DNA of 64,000 bases from an uncultured Ignavibacteria bacterium (lineage in GTDB: Bacteria; Bacteroidota; Ignavibacteria; SZUA-365): assembly GCA_913061095.1 (NCBI GenBank), contig CAJXVM010000002.1, positions 270,334 through 334,333 of the forward strand. The letters are read 5' to 3'. The notes below the pieces were generated by a model that saw nothing but the letters and a program-made list of their open reading frames with translations, had not been told where the DNA came from and searched no databases. Shown here one piece after another: positions 9,701 to 18,795 of the stretch (position 1 is the stretch's first letter; the number at the start of each line of letters is the position of its first letter). The position numbers were made by a program, and so were the translations under genes.

Positions 9701-9927
9701 CGTGCGAGCGCAACGGCGCGTTCCGAGCCTGCACGGAATTCGGCGCCCACGACAGGACGCATACCCGCTCTGCGGCACTGCATGTAGAACTCCATGACGC
9801 CGGACACGTTATTCGTGTCCGTCAGTGCGAGCGCAGGATACCCTGCCCTTCTCGCCTGCTGGATGATCCTCTCAATGGAGAGCGTACCTGCAAGAAAGGA
9901 ATAGTAGCTGTGAAGATGAAGGTGCAC
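6730..9927 (-). CDS. dnaE: DNA polymerase III alpha subunit, short DnaE type (possibly error-prone DnaE2-like)
   Basis: A 1065-residue C-family polymerase. Domains: N-terminal PHP (HLHLH at residues 2-6 after a GTG start), palm with the catalytic PDFDIDF motif near residue 414, finger/thumb regions (VMVYQEDVIKVAHYIGKLS, EADLLRRAMSGK, FCKAHSASYAVLSFQ), and a C-terminal OB fold (VHVGGWMIAAKLTRTRKG). It lacks the tau-binding tail of the ~1160-residue replicative DnaE, and its length is close to DnaE2/ImuC, but the VMVYQEDV motif is DnaE1-like. About 55 residues after position 103 form a polar, low-complexity insert in the PHP domain. It starts 23 bp after the C25 peptidase gene; lexA lies just upstream of that, so SOS control is possible but not shown. 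Confidence 0.9.
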   Translation of the reverse strand: MHLHLHSYYSFLAGTLSIERIIQQARRAGYPALALTDTNNVSGVMEFYMQCRRAGMRPVVGAEFRAGSERAVALARNWDGYERICRALTELCMHYPPARIAADAAGDEESGKASGRGVLHDSRDQTRTPFTNHSKGRDVSDVINGGAPSDSPEHVERGLLATLCAEHLSDDVIVLTSSPQLLASLHAGCDAVLYAELIKHEEGRWPQLMKTARECGLPIVATNDVYFGQPGGRKLHSILRAISGNMTIGTLSEREVAPETAWFIGEEEFAHWFREVPEALHTREEILEQCDVVFDTGQSKFTQYLDIPDTSKMRRLQVLTEEGFRYRYPDGSTAARERIEKEMRIIRDLGFVDYFLVAWDIVRYAKHRNYPYVGRGSGANSIVAYCLQITNVDPIELDLFFERFLNPERRSPPDFDIDFSWRNRDEVIDYVLAKYGSDRTAMICTISTFNPRGAMREVGKVLGFSAAEIKQITSMLPAFGSQRDLQDPSSPLHRQIGTILRSPYGKDWSRAARAILEFPNHYGIHSGGVILAPEPMTRYTPTQIAPKGVRITQQDMFSMEDWRLEKLDILSTRGLGTYEDTMQEVRRRTGALPPVNDYKIACQDRRTREIMRRGETVGCFYVESPAMIQLLKKLRTDTFEMLTAASSIIRPGVAQSGMMQAFIERFHDPSKIDPPHPRMAELLDRTYGVMVYQEDVIKVAHYIGKLSLGEADLLRRAMSGKMRSREAMLALKHTFFMGCHRAGIREDVTAEIWRQMESFAGYSFCKAHSASYAVLSFQEAYLKAHYPALFLCSVLNNQGGYYRPEVYIQEARRLGIRVLLPSVNASDELHFCPDDRSIQLGFLHVKGLSVRSTAALLRERREHGKYRDLMDFLQRSDITPEDAETLIRCGACDCFGDERPALMVRTRLHFNRRRKETGGPGLQLEFPSFDDDLDKLEPYSPAQIAQIEMETFSYTVSTHVLSHFEPELRGTVKSDALERYVGRRVHVGGWMIAAKLTRTRKGERMMFINLDDGVGRIDVVLFPRCYDEHAHLLRSAGPFIIYGKVVREYDVLNIVAEKVSQLRKE

Positions 9928-9950
9928 GGCCTTTGTGGCCGTGGCGGCGA

Positions 9951-12900
9951 TCAGCGCATCACCGCCATGCGGCCGATTTCTTCAAATGATTTGTCAGGAA
10001 ATGTTGCGATGACTTTGTAAAAGTAGACACCGTTCGCGAGCTCGTCGCCGTCCTGGTCACGACCGTCCCACTTGAGCGCATTGTACCCGATGCGCATGCT
10101 GGACGCGGGGAAGGCAAGACGGCGGATCATGCGACCCGCGACAGTATAGATTTTCACTTCGATGTCCTGCGGCGGCTCCGCGCCCGTGAGGAGGAAGGTA
10201 AACGCCGTCTCACGCTGGAACGGATTCGGGAAATTGTACAGCTCTGCAATACGTCCCTCGGTGCTCACGCGCACCATGATCTCCGGCACCTCATCCTCGT
10301 ACACCGGAACGTCCTTTCCGTCGCGGGCATTGAATCCGAAATAATACACGCCGTCGTCGAGATGCGGCTGGAAACGCAGTGTGGCCGGAGACTCCTTTGT
10401 CGATGGCGTGAGATCGTGGTCGATACTGTCGAGATCCAGTGCCAATCCATCGAGCGTCACATCGAAATGCTCCGCACTCTCGATCGGATACGGGCTGCTG
10501 CTGCGGAGCGTCACCACGATTTCCGGTGTGGGACGCACGTAGTCACCGTTCAGTGGCGTGAATCCGTCAAAGGTGACATCGAGCTGCGGTGTGCTCGTGT
10601 CGGGACGCACATAGAAAGAGGTGATGAAGGTGTTGTTGTCCTCGAACTGCTCATGCACGAGGTCACCGCGGTCGACACGCACGAAGAGCTGCTGCGCGCC
10701 CTTGAGGAAATCCGTGTTGACAGTCACGGTCGAATCGAACCACTGCATCGATGTGATATCGGTCACTGTAAACTCGGCGACGGGACGCGGAATATTGTCC
10801 TCACCCACCGCTTCGACCTGTACGGGGAACGGTCCGCTGGACGCTTCGCCCGCGTTGATAATGCCGACCGTCAGCGGGACGGGGTCGCCCTGATTGACCG
10901 TATCGGCAAGCACTTCAACGGACTGGTAATTCAGCGCCAGCTCCGCGGGTTGCGTATACTCTACGGACCAGCTGTCGAGCACCGGCTCCGGTGTTCCCGG
11001 AATCAGCGTCGCGCGCAGCCGGATGTATGGATACAGCGACGCATCAACATCCCCGATTCCGGTCTGCGTGACGTTCCCCGCCTCGCGCAGCAGCACCTCG
11101 GCGCCCGTGGTATCCACGCCATACACCGAGAGGATGATCGTCGTGGAGCCAGGATCGGAACGTTCGAGCATGACCTCCTCCCATGCACGTGCGGGACCGA
11201 TGCGCGGTGAAACGATCCACCCCGTATCCGGCGGCACAAAAAACGTGGTATCGAGAATGATCGTCCCGTAGCGCGTGAACTTCTCCGGCACCGTGCCCGG
11301 TGCGGCGCCGCGGCGTCCGATCAGCGCCCAGGCACTGCGGTAAAAGCGTCCGACACTGTCGATCTGCGCGCTGCCCAGTGCCTCAACGGCTTCCTTGATC
11401 ACGCCGGCACCCTGGCGGGGTTCGTCGGCGGTTGAAATGACCGCCAGTTCACCGAACTGCACCCCTTCAAGCAGCGTGACCAGCGAGTCCATGCTGCCCA
11501 GAAAGACGCCGTACGGATCGAACAAGCCCCCGTACTTCACCTCAAGCGTCGCACTGTCGAGGATTGCGAGTCCGAAGGAACGGAAAAACGTGTTGGGAAG
11601 GACATTGATGCCATCGATGCGCACCGAGCCGAAGGAGCGCGGGAAGCTGGAGGACTCCACGGAAAGCGCACGATCCGCACTGGGCAATGACACGTCCGTA
11701 CTTCCGAGCTGAATGCGGGAACCCGCATTGTTCACGAACTCAACGGAGTCGGACTGGATGTAATCCGCGGCTGCCGAACCGACCCACCGCACATAGGGAC
11801 CGGCGAACTCGGATTCGGATTCCAGCTGCGCCTTCCAGAAATGCTTGCCCGCCGGAAGCGATGACGGATCCGGCAGGTGAGACACCGTCTTCCCGTAATC
11901 CACCTCCTGCGTCGATGAGGAGGTAAACTGCGGATCAGTGGCAAACTCGAAGATCACCGATTCGACATCACCGGGAGAATAAACGGGATTCAGCAGAATC
12001 ATTGCCTCATTTCCGGCACGGCTCCGTCCGAGTTCCTCGTTCACCGCCTTCACGGATGTACTGAGCACCTCATACGCCGCCGTGGCGGTGTTGTCATCCT
12101 CATAGATCTCATCGATACGATTTTCCCCATCGAGTGCGACACGAACGCGCGACGTTCCCGGCACGTTGTTCGACGCGATACTGAACTGAAGCGTGTCGAA
12201 CTGCGTCGGCAGACTGATGGTGCGCCGTTCGGTGTACCAGGTATCCGCGCCGGTGATCATCTCGAGAAACACACTGAGCGAATCCTCTGGAGACAGACCA
12301 TAATTCCCCACTGCGACCTGAAAATGCAGCGTATCAGTCTGATCGGTGACAATTTCGTCAACGCTCCGAATCCACTCCGGCTGGATTACGGGATTCGGCT
12401 TCTTCGGAATCGGCATGGCGACGATGGGATCCCCGATAATACAGTTGGTCTGATTCGAAATTTCCGTGGTGATGGAGCCCGGCGCCCTGTCGTACAGTTC
12501 CTGCTTCGTCAGAAGGTGTACCTGCCCAAGGGAAGGCACGCCCTCGATCAGGTATCCGTAGAATACCTCGGGAATTCGATACGCAATATCCTCGAAGCCG
12601 GCCGCGGAATTCCCGATGTAGGCGATCGCCTGGCTTTCCTCATCGATGAGAAAAAGCTCGGAGAATGACACGATATCGGGTTCCGCGAAACGCCCTGTCG
12701 AGCAGCCGAAGTCCGTGATCAGCGGATATCTGCCACGGTCGTTGCTCAGCTGACGCGGAGTCGAAATGCTGTTGTCCCAGGTCTGCGTCCCGCTGTGTCC
12801 GACATAGGAGATGAATATTGCTCCCTCATCAATCACGCGCAGAAATTCCTCCCGTGTGTACGGGCCGAAATCCGACTGCGGCGTTTCGGTTTTGTAAAAA

Positions 12901-15224
12901 TGCGTGGCACGTCCGGCATAGGGCCGCGGACTCACCTCGGCGGCGATCAGCCGATCGTTGATACCCTTGTATTTCTGAAACTCGACCTCGGCTTCGAGTC
13001 CGCCGCTGAAGTGGATACTGGTCTTGTTCCACATATCCTGCCGCTGCGACCGATAATCCTGATGCTTCGCCAGATAACGCAGCAGCTGCTCGTCGTTCGT
13101 GATCGGAAGCCGACCAATGGCGATATCGGGACGCGCGGCTTCCGGATCAAATGCGACAAACCAGACATCGCTTGCCGGCGCGCCGTAGGAGGGAACGTAA
13201 TTCCGGGAGTACGCAGATGTGCTCGCCCGGTAATTATAGTTGGCGTCGCCGACCAGGAGAATGTGCTGCAGCGTATCAGTCCCGGCCGCATGATACAGAT
13301 CGAAGAACAGGACTTTCATCGCTTCGGGCAGAAACATTCCGTAACTGTATGTATTGTAGATTTCCTCGATCGTCGTCACCCGCGTACTCACACCATATGA
13401 CGTCGCCACGAAATCCGCGTACTGCTCACCGGCGACGCGCATTTCATCAGTTGTGACAAGCAGGTATGCCGGACTGTCCCCGTCCGCCAGAGGATCAAGA
13501 TCGACCTTTTTCCCGATATTCGGCTGCCGAAGCTGCGCTGCACTGGAAATGTAATACTCCGCACCGGTGACGAGCGTATCCGCGAAGACGACGGTGTAGC
13601 CATCATCCACGGAAAACGATGCGACCGGGAGCACGACGGTCCTGCCATCCTCCATCACCTTCAGCAGAATCGGAGACTGATCCGGCACATTGGTGAACTT
13701 CAGCAGCAACGGTCCGGTCCCCATCGCGGAATCATGCCGGAAATCGAGCTGCGTGTTTCCGACCACGAGCTTCCGAGGATACTCCACATCTCCCCAGTCA
13801 TGGACGAGATCACTGTAGGGATCACCGATGTCGTGACTGTCCGCGGTGAGGTCGTTCCGGCCCGCTTTGATGCTGTCAGACGGGATTTCTCCATGCAGCA
13901 ATGCCTGCTCGCCGCCTTCGAACACGATAGAGTCAATCCGGGGACTCCCGTTGATATGCAGCGTAACGGAATGGCTGAGTCCCGCAATCGAAGAATACCA
14001 GTGCAGGACCTTGAACCACGCCCTGGCAGTTTCTCCGTATTTCACATTATCCGCATTGAAGCGATATGTCACTGCACGATTCAGGTGCAGCCACTGGGCA
14101 AACCAGGTCTGGTACGCATGCCAGTTCGGAACCTGCGCGAGCACGGCCGAAGGGGATGTGCTCGCAAGAATCCCCTCACTCTCAATATGCACCAGCTCAT
14201 ACGCCCAGTCGACGGTGTCGAGCGGCAGCGGCGACATCAGCGGCGCGTCGGCCGTGCGGAGGGGATCGGGCGTATTGAAATGCAGCCAGTATGCGGTCGA
14301 ATCCGTGTAAATGCTCAGATACTGCGGATACGGATCCTCCAGGTCTTCGGGTATGAAGCGGTAGCCGCCTTCGTCGTAATTCCGCGTAGCATGGAAAATG
14401 AACGCATCCCCCTCGTCAATGCTGCCGTCGTCCATGCCCTGCGCGTACATCGATACCGCCACGCCCTTGCGGTAGAGCTGCACGGTCGATGGATTCACTC
14501 CTGCCGGATCCACGCCGGAGGCCGCAAGCCAGTCCGCATCGATGCGGTACAGCCCGTCCTCGTCGATGAAGAATTTCACCATGGGATTCTGATAGTCGAT
14601 CCATGCCTGCGTGGTATCCACGTTTTTGCTCTTCGTGGTGAACGGCATGCTGCTGTACGGCGGTTTGCCTTCGGCGAGCGGCGGCGCGGTGATGCCGTCT
14701 GCCGGCACATGCGCGAAACGGTATTCCCGCACCCAGCTCGTCTGTCCGAGGGTTGCATCCCAGGTCAGCAGCGGCACCGTAATCGCCAGCTCAACCTCGT
14801 CACCGATGCGCTTCCAGCTTCGATTCAGAATACGTACTGCCCCGCCGTCAGCCAGCGCCCCGGGCGGCGCTTCCGTGGGCAACACCTGCGGAATCAGCGC
14901 GGAATCCTCCGACAGGGTGTAATCCACCCGGTAAAACGGCGAGGCCCCGAACGGATCGCTCAGCACGGCTTCCCGCAGCACGACATCATGCATGTCCGTC
15001 GCCGGCATGCGAAAGCGCAGCACCCGCCGCGGGATGCGCACTTCCGATGCGAGATGCGGTGCGATGCCCTGAATGTAAAACAGGGCGCGGCCGTCCACGT
15101 CGCGGATGTCGAATTGATACACATCGTTGCGCACGACCTCCTCCTGCTGCGCGTGCAGCGGCAGGACAAAAGCCATGAGCAGAACAACAGAACAAATAGC
15201 GGGCAGCATCAGGCGCGATGACAT
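9951..15224 (-). CDS. C25 (gingipain-type) cysteine peptidase with T9SS sorting domain, PorU-like
   Basis: A 1757-residue secreted protein. The Met at 15224 is chosen because it gives a signal peptide (MSSRLMLPAICSVVLLMAFV... cleaved after HAQ) and has GGAG 7 bp upstream. The gingipain domain spans about residues 585-960: it opens with AYLLVTTDEMRVAGEQYADF, and the catalytic dyad is His810 (YVGHSGTQTW) and Cys841 (FGCSTGRF). CARDB-like domains follow (NQGDPVPLTVGIINAGEAS), then a FlgD-like/T9SS type A domain (VKIYTVAGRMIRRL, NGVYFYKV). PorU, the T9SS sortase, belongs to this family but is usually shorter; this could be PorU or a secreted C25 protease. No porV lies beside it. Confidence 0.88.
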   Translation of the reverse strand: MSSRLMLPAICSVVLLMAFVLPLHAQQEEVVRNDVYQFDIRDVDGRALFYIQGIAPHLASEVRIPRRVLRFRMPATDMHDVVLREAVLSDPFGASPFYRVDYTLSEDSALIPQVLPTEAPPGALADGGAVRILNRSWKRIGDEVELAITVPLLTWDATLGQTSWVREYRFAHVPADGITAPPLAEGKPPYSSMPFTTKSKNVDTTQAWIDYQNPMVKFFIDEDGLYRIDADWLAASGVDPAGVNPSTVQLYRKGVAVSMYAQGMDDGSIDEGDAFIFHATRNYDEGGYRFIPEDLEDPYPQYLSIYTDSTAYWLHFNTPDPLRTADAPLMSPLPLDTVDWAYELVHIESEGILASTSPSAVLAQVPNWHAYQTWFAQWLHLNRAVTYRFNADNVKYGETARAWFKVLHWYSSIAGLSHSVTLHINGSPRIDSIVFEGGEQALLHGEIPSDSIKAGRNDLTADSHDIGDPYSDLVHDWGDVEYPRKLVVGNTQLDFRHDSAMGTGPLLLKFTNVPDQSPILLKVMEDGRTVVLPVASFSVDDGYTVVFADTLVTGAEYYISSAAQLRQPNIGKKVDLDPLADGDSPAYLLVTTDEMRVAGEQYADFVATSYGVSTRVTTIEEIYNTYSYGMFLPEAMKVLFFDLYHAAGTDTLQHILLVGDANYNYRASTSAYSRNYVPSYGAPASDVWFVAFDPEAARPDIAIGRLPITNDEQLLRYLAKHQDYRSQRQDMWNKTSIHFSGGLEAEVEFQKYKGINDRLIAAEVSPRPYAGRATHFYKTETPQSDFGPYTREEFLRVIDEGAIFISYVGHSGTQTWDNSISTPRQLSNDRGRYPLITDFGCSTGRFAEPDIVSFSELFLIDEESQAIAYIGNSAAGFEDIAYRIPEVFYGYLIEGVPSLGQVHLLTKQELYDRAPGSITTEISNQTNCIIGDPIVAMPIPKKPNPVIQPEWIRSVDEIVTDQTDTLHFQVAVGNYGLSPEDSLSVFLEMITGADTWYTERRTISLPTQFDTLQFSIASNNVPGTSRVRVALDGENRIDEIYEDDNTATAAYEVLSTSVKAVNEELGRSRAGNEAMILLNPVYSPGDVESVIFEFATDPQFTSSSTQEVDYGKTVSHLPDPSSLPAGKHFWKAQLESESEFAGPYVRWVGSAAADYIQSDSVEFVNNAGSRIQLGSTDVSLPSADRALSVESSSFPRSFGSVRIDGINVLPNTFFRSFGLAILDSATLEVKYGGLFDPYGVFLGSMDSLVTLLEGVQFGELAVISTADEPRQGAGVIKEAVEALGSAQIDSVGRFYRSAWALIGRRGAAPGTVPEKFTRYGTIILDTTFFVPPDTGWIVSPRIGPARAWEEVMLERSDPGSTTIILSVYGVDTTGAEVLLREAGNVTQTGIGDVDASLYPYIRLRATLIPGTPEPVLDSWSVEYTQPAELALNYQSVEVLADTVNQGDPVPLTVGIINAGEASSGPFPVQVEAVGEDNIPRPVAEFTVTDITSMQWFDSTVTVNTDFLKGAQQLFVRVDRGDLVHEQFEDNNTFITSFYVRPDTSTPQLDVTFDGFTPLNGDYVRPTPEIVVTLRSSSPYPIESAEHFDVTLDGLALDLDSIDHDLTPSTKESPATLRFQPHLDDGVYYFGFNARDGKDVPVYEDEVPEIMVRVSTEGRIAELYNFPNPFQRETAFTFLLTGAEPPQDIEVKIYTVAGRMIRRLAFPASSMRIGYNALKWDGRDQDGDELANGVYFYKVIATFPDKSFEEIGRMAVMR

Positions 15225-15458
15225 GGACGCTCCGGGAATCATGGACAAATCGGTGCTTCGGGGGGCGCAGTGCTCAATGAAAATCCGCATACAGCTCGGG
15301 ATCGAATATGATTGATATATGCGCCTAAAGTACGAGAATTCATGTTTCCATACCATACACTTTGGGGTCCATCGAGAGGGTATTCCGCCTTCCCCGGGCG
15401 CCCCCGCGGCCATCCTGTGCCTCCCAGAGACAATCCTGCGCCTCCCCGAAGACATCGA

Positions 15459-16094
15459 TCAGTTCTCCATGCGCTCGGTGCTGAAATCGAAGCAGTCGCC
15501 GAGGTCCCGCAGCACCAGCATCACGCGTCCGACAATCTCGAACTCGTCATCCTCGGTCACCTCCATCGGTTTGTAGCTCGGATTCGCGGGCAGCAGCCGG
15601 ATCTCCGATCCCTTGTATTCGAATTTCTTTACAGTGAGTCCGCCATTATAGTAAGCGATCACCGTCTGGCCGTTCTCGGCGACGGACTGCTGCCGCACGA
15701 GCACGATATCTCCGGGCAGGATCCCCGCGTCGCGCATGCTGTAGCCGTCCACCCGCAGCGCCACGGGCTGGTCAAACTGCACGATGGAGCGGTCCACGCG
15801 GATGTACTCGACCGCCTCCTCCTGCGCCCAGGCCGGCGGACCTGCGGTGACGTCGCCCACCAGCGGCACGCGCCGGTAATCCTGCTCCACCAGCCGGATC
15901 CCGCGGCTGATGCCCGGCGTGATCTCGATGAAGCCGATCTTCTCGAGTCCTTTCAGCACCAGCTCGACCGACCGCTTCCACAGACCCGTCGCCTTCGCGA
16001 TCTCGTCCATGCTCGGTGCGCGGCCGTTCTTCTCGAAATACTGCTCGAGAAAGCGCGCGACCTTTTTCCGGTTTTCCGTCCATTCCTTGCCCAC
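15459..16094 (-). CDS. lexA: LexA repressor (SOS regulator, S24 self-cleaving)
   Basis: 211 residues: N-terminal winged helix (APSMDEIAKATGLWKRSVELVL) and C-terminal peptidase S24 domain. All autocleavage features are present: Ala84-Gly85 scissile bond (DVTAGPP), Ser119 (DGYSMRDAG), Lys156 (LTVKKF), the same numbers as in E. coli LexA. The GTG start is supported by GGAG 7 bp upstream. A 16-bp near-palindrome lies 15 bp upstream of the start and is a good candidate for autoregulation. After RecA-stimulated self-cleavage it would derepress DNA-damage genes. The C25 peptidase and dnaE follow on the same strand after a 234-bp gap. Confidence 0.95.
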   Translation of the reverse strand: MGKEWTENRKKVARFLEQYFEKNGRAPSMDEIAKATGLWKRSVELVLKGLEKIGFIEITPGISRGIRLVEQDYRRVPLVGDVTAGPPAWAQEEAVEYIRVDRSIVQFDQPVALRVDGYSMRDAGILPGDIVLVRQQSVAENGQTVIAYYNGGLTVKKFEYKGSEIRLLPANPSYKPMEVTEDDEFEIVGRVMLVLRDLGDCFDFSTERMEN

Positions 16095-16109
16095 GGCAAC
16101 GCTCCGGTG

Positions 16110-16125
16110 TTATACAAATGTCTAA
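16110..16125. promoter_or_regulatory. Candidate LexA operator upstream of lexA
   Basis: TTATACAAATGTCTAA is a 16-bp near-perfect inverted repeat (TTAkACA / TGTmTAA half-sites, six of eight positions pairing). It ends 15 bp before the lexA GTG and could overlap the promoter. Position, symmetry and the autoregulation usual for lexA support an operator; the box sequence for this lineage is not known to me. Confidence 0.5.
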
Positions 16126-16272
16126 CCAATGATACGAAATGGCGGAACCCGTGTCAAGAGGGGATGCAAAATTCCCGGTCACGACTGTTAGGGGATGTCG
16201 TGATTCACGGAACACGGAGATTCGGGGATATCGTGTTCCCGGCATTTGGAGGATTTTCGTAAGTTGCCGTCC

Positions 16273-18654
16273 ATGGCACAGCGAGGCAAATCACCGGGCA
16301 GGAGCGCGAACGCCGCTGCGAATGACAGCGGCAGCGCAGAGAAGAACGCCGGCACCGCAGCCGGGAAACCTGACGCCCGTGGGTGGAAGGCCAGGGCCGC
16401 GGCGAACCGCCCTGCCACACCGGCAGGCGGCAAAGCACCCGCGGTGTTCCCGCAATTCCTCGTTGCCGGATTCCTGGCCCTCGTCCTCCTGCAATTCTCC
16501 GCGCTCACGCTCGGTTGGGATCGCATCTGGAGCTTCGACATGCTGCGATGGCTCTCCCCGGCCAACATCATCTACTACGCCATCATCGCCGCCGGCACGC
16601 TCGCCCTGCTCCTCTATCTCAGGCGCACTGAAAACATTCCCGACGAGCGTATCCTCCTCACCATCGTTCTTGCCCTCGGCGTCCTGCAGATCGTCTGTCC
16701 CATCGAGACATTCTTCTACGGCGACGGCGGACTCCTCATCCCCCAGATCCACCGCTATTCGGTCTCCGGGGATTTCGACGCCGAGCTGCTGTGGAACGCC
16801 AAGTCGTCTCCCCTCGCGGGCGGACTCATCATCCTCTTCATGAAGGCCGTCCCTTCCCTGCTCCCCTGGAAACCCGACACCGCTCTGTATCCCTTCGTCT
16901 GGGTTTCGGCGCTCTCGCTCGCGGGCGCGGCGGCCTACCTGTTCTTCGCCTGCCGCGGCATGAAACGCTCCGTCGCCCTGCTCGCGCTCATCGGCACGGC
17001 GGGAGCCCTCCTCTTCCGCAGCTATGCGGAATTCTACGCCCCGGTCTTCGCCGCCATCGCGGTCTACATCGCCGCCGGAGAACGCGCCGCACGCGGGGAG
17101 GCGAAGCTCTGGCAGCCCATCGCGGCCTTCGCTGTCGCCGTCGCCGCGCATTACATGGCGCTCGTGCTGCTGCCGTCGCTCGTGTACATCATCGCCGTCC
17201 GGCGGAAACTGCGTCCGGTAAGCGAATGGAATTTCCCGCAGGCGCTGAAAGCCGTGGGAATCGCATTCGCGGCGGGCATCGTCCTGTACTTCGTGCTCGG
17301 CTTCCACGACTCCGCCAGCCGCATCGTCATGCCCATCACGGATCGCCACGACGGCACCGGCACGCAGTCCTACACCCTCCTCTCCCTCGCGCACATCGCG
17401 GATGCCGCGAACCTGCTCATCCTCCTCGCGCCGCTGGCCGTCGTCACCCTCGCCGCGCTGTGGCCCGGCTTCCTGCAGCGAAAGGAGCGCGACACATCGA
17501 CAATATTCCACGCGCTCACGGTGCTCTTCTTCCTCGCCTTCGCATTTTTCGTCAACGCCTCGCTCGGGATCGCGCGGGACTGGGACCTCCTCTCCCCGCT
17601 CGGCATCATCCTGCTCTTCGCGGCGATCGCGGCCATGGAGCACTCCCGCATCCGCTACGGCGCGCTGGGACTCGTCATCGCATCGCTCATCGTTACCGTG
17701 CCCTGGCAGGATCTCCACCGCGACCCGGATGCCACCGCCGACCGTTTCGCCGCCATCATGCAGCTCGACGACGAGCACATGTACGCCGATTACGCGCTGA
17801 GCGGATACGACGCCCTGCGCAAATTCCGCGGCCGGGAGGGCGACCGCGCGCGGGAGATCGCCCTCACCCGCCGCATGATCGAACTCGCGGACTATCCCCA
17901 GCATTACCGCGAGTTCGTCCTTCTCGCGCAGGGATTGGATGCGGTGGAGGATGGAAGGGCCGACGCCGGGACGGAGGATGGAGGGAAGGATGGCGTGCAG
18001 GATACCGACCGGGATGTCATGCGGGATGGCAGGCAGGATGCAGGACTGGATGCCGGTCAGAAGGATGGCTTGCAGGACAGCGATCTCAGTCGCGCGGGAC
18101 AGTACAGGTGGATGCTGGATCGCCTCGCGCGGAAGGCGCGTGCGCTGGCGCAGGCAGGCGGGCAGGAGACCGATGCCCTGAGCATGCGCACCATCGACTC
18201 CCTCGCGCAGGCCGTCGGACTCCTCGCAGCGGGCACACCCGTCATGCCGGAGATCCGCTCACCGCTTAGCGACGTCGCCGCCATCACCCGCGAAGGACAT
18301 CCCTTCCCCGCCGTCGAGGCGGCACGGCTGTACGATGAAGGACGCTACGACACCGCCGCCGTCCTTTTCCGCGAAAGTCTCGCCGAAGGATTTTCCTCAC
18401 CCGAGCTGTACCTGCTTTTCGGCAACGCCCTCGCCCTCGGCCGGCAGTACTCCGCCTCCCTCTCCCGCTTCGAGGAGGGCGTGCGCCGGTATCCCGAAAG
18501 CGGAATCCTGCGCTTCACCCTCGGCAAGTACTACCTGCGCGCCGGCATCCAGCTCGAACGCGCCGCCGAACTCCTCCTCTGGTGCATTGAGCACAATGAT
18601 CCCCCCGACAAAACCGCCGAGGTGCGGGAGCTGCTGCAGCGCCTCGTCCGCTGA
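16273..18654 (+). CDS. Polytopic membrane protein with C-terminal TPR-like region (GT-C-like architecture)
   Basis: About 793 residues. A basic, Ala/Gly-rich N-terminus is followed by 11-12 membrane helices (about residues 60-490), then a cytoplasmic or periplasmic tail. The tail has an Asp/Gly low-complexity linker (about 555-600) and TPR-like helices (FPAVEAARLYDEGRYDTAAVLF, LYLLFGNALALGRQYSASLS). The layout resembles GT-C glycosyltransferase or O-antigen-ligase-like proteins, but I see no diagnostic catalytic motif. Start uncertain: GGAGG at 16248-16252 fits a TTG at 16264 (11 bp) better than ATG 16273 (20 bp). Followed by asnB and an acyltransferase, suggesting surface-glycan or envelope work; inference. 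Confidence 0.6.
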   Translation: MAQRGKSPGRSANAAANDSGSAEKNAGTAAGKPDARGWKARAAANRPATPAGGKAPAVFPQFLVAGFLALVLLQFSALTLGWDRIWSFDMLRWLSPANIIYYAIIAAGTLALLLYLRRTENIPDERILLTIVLALGVLQIVCPIETFFYGDGGLLIPQIHRYSVSGDFDAELLWNAKSSPLAGGLIILFMKAVPSLLPWKPDTALYPFVWVSALSLAGAAAYLFFACRGMKRSVALLALIGTAGALLFRSYAEFYAPVFAAIAVYIAAGERAARGEAKLWQPIAAFAVAVAAHYMALVLLPSLVYIIAVRRKLRPVSEWNFPQALKAVGIAFAAGIVLYFVLGFHDSASRIVMPITDRHDGTGTQSYTLLSLAHIADAANLLILLAPLAVVTLAALWPGFLQRKERDTSTIFHALTVLFFLAFAFFVNASLGIARDWDLLSPLGIILLFAAIAAMEHSRIRYGALGLVIASLIVTVPWQDLHRDPDATADRFAAIMQLDDEHMYADYALSGYDALRKFRGREGDRAREIALTRRMIELADYPQHYREFVLLAQGLDAVEDGRADAGTEDGGKDGVQDTDRDVMRDGRQDAGLDAGQKDGLQDSDLSRAGQYRWMLDRLARKARALAQAGGQETDALSMRTIDSLAQAVGLLAAGTPVMPEIRSPLSDVAAITREGHPFPAVEAARLYDEGRYDTAAVLFRESLAEGFSSPELYLLFGNALALGRQYSASLSRFEEGVRRYPESGILRFTLGKYYLRAGIQLERAAELLLWCIEHNDPPDKTAEVRELLQRLVR

Positions 18655-18795
18655 CGCTGACATTGATTGCCGCCAATGTGGTATCTCATTTCCACCGATC
18701 ATGCGTCACCCCATCCGTGATCCCGGACCGCGATTTCCCATTGGAGCGGAGGGCGCCAAGCCGTATTTTTTGTTTTTGCATGAACTGACGGCTGT

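Noticed and set aside
13734..15221. 495-codon plus-strand open frame inside the C25 peptidase gene
   Set aside because: Antisense to conserved coding sequence; Arg/His-rich, no motif.
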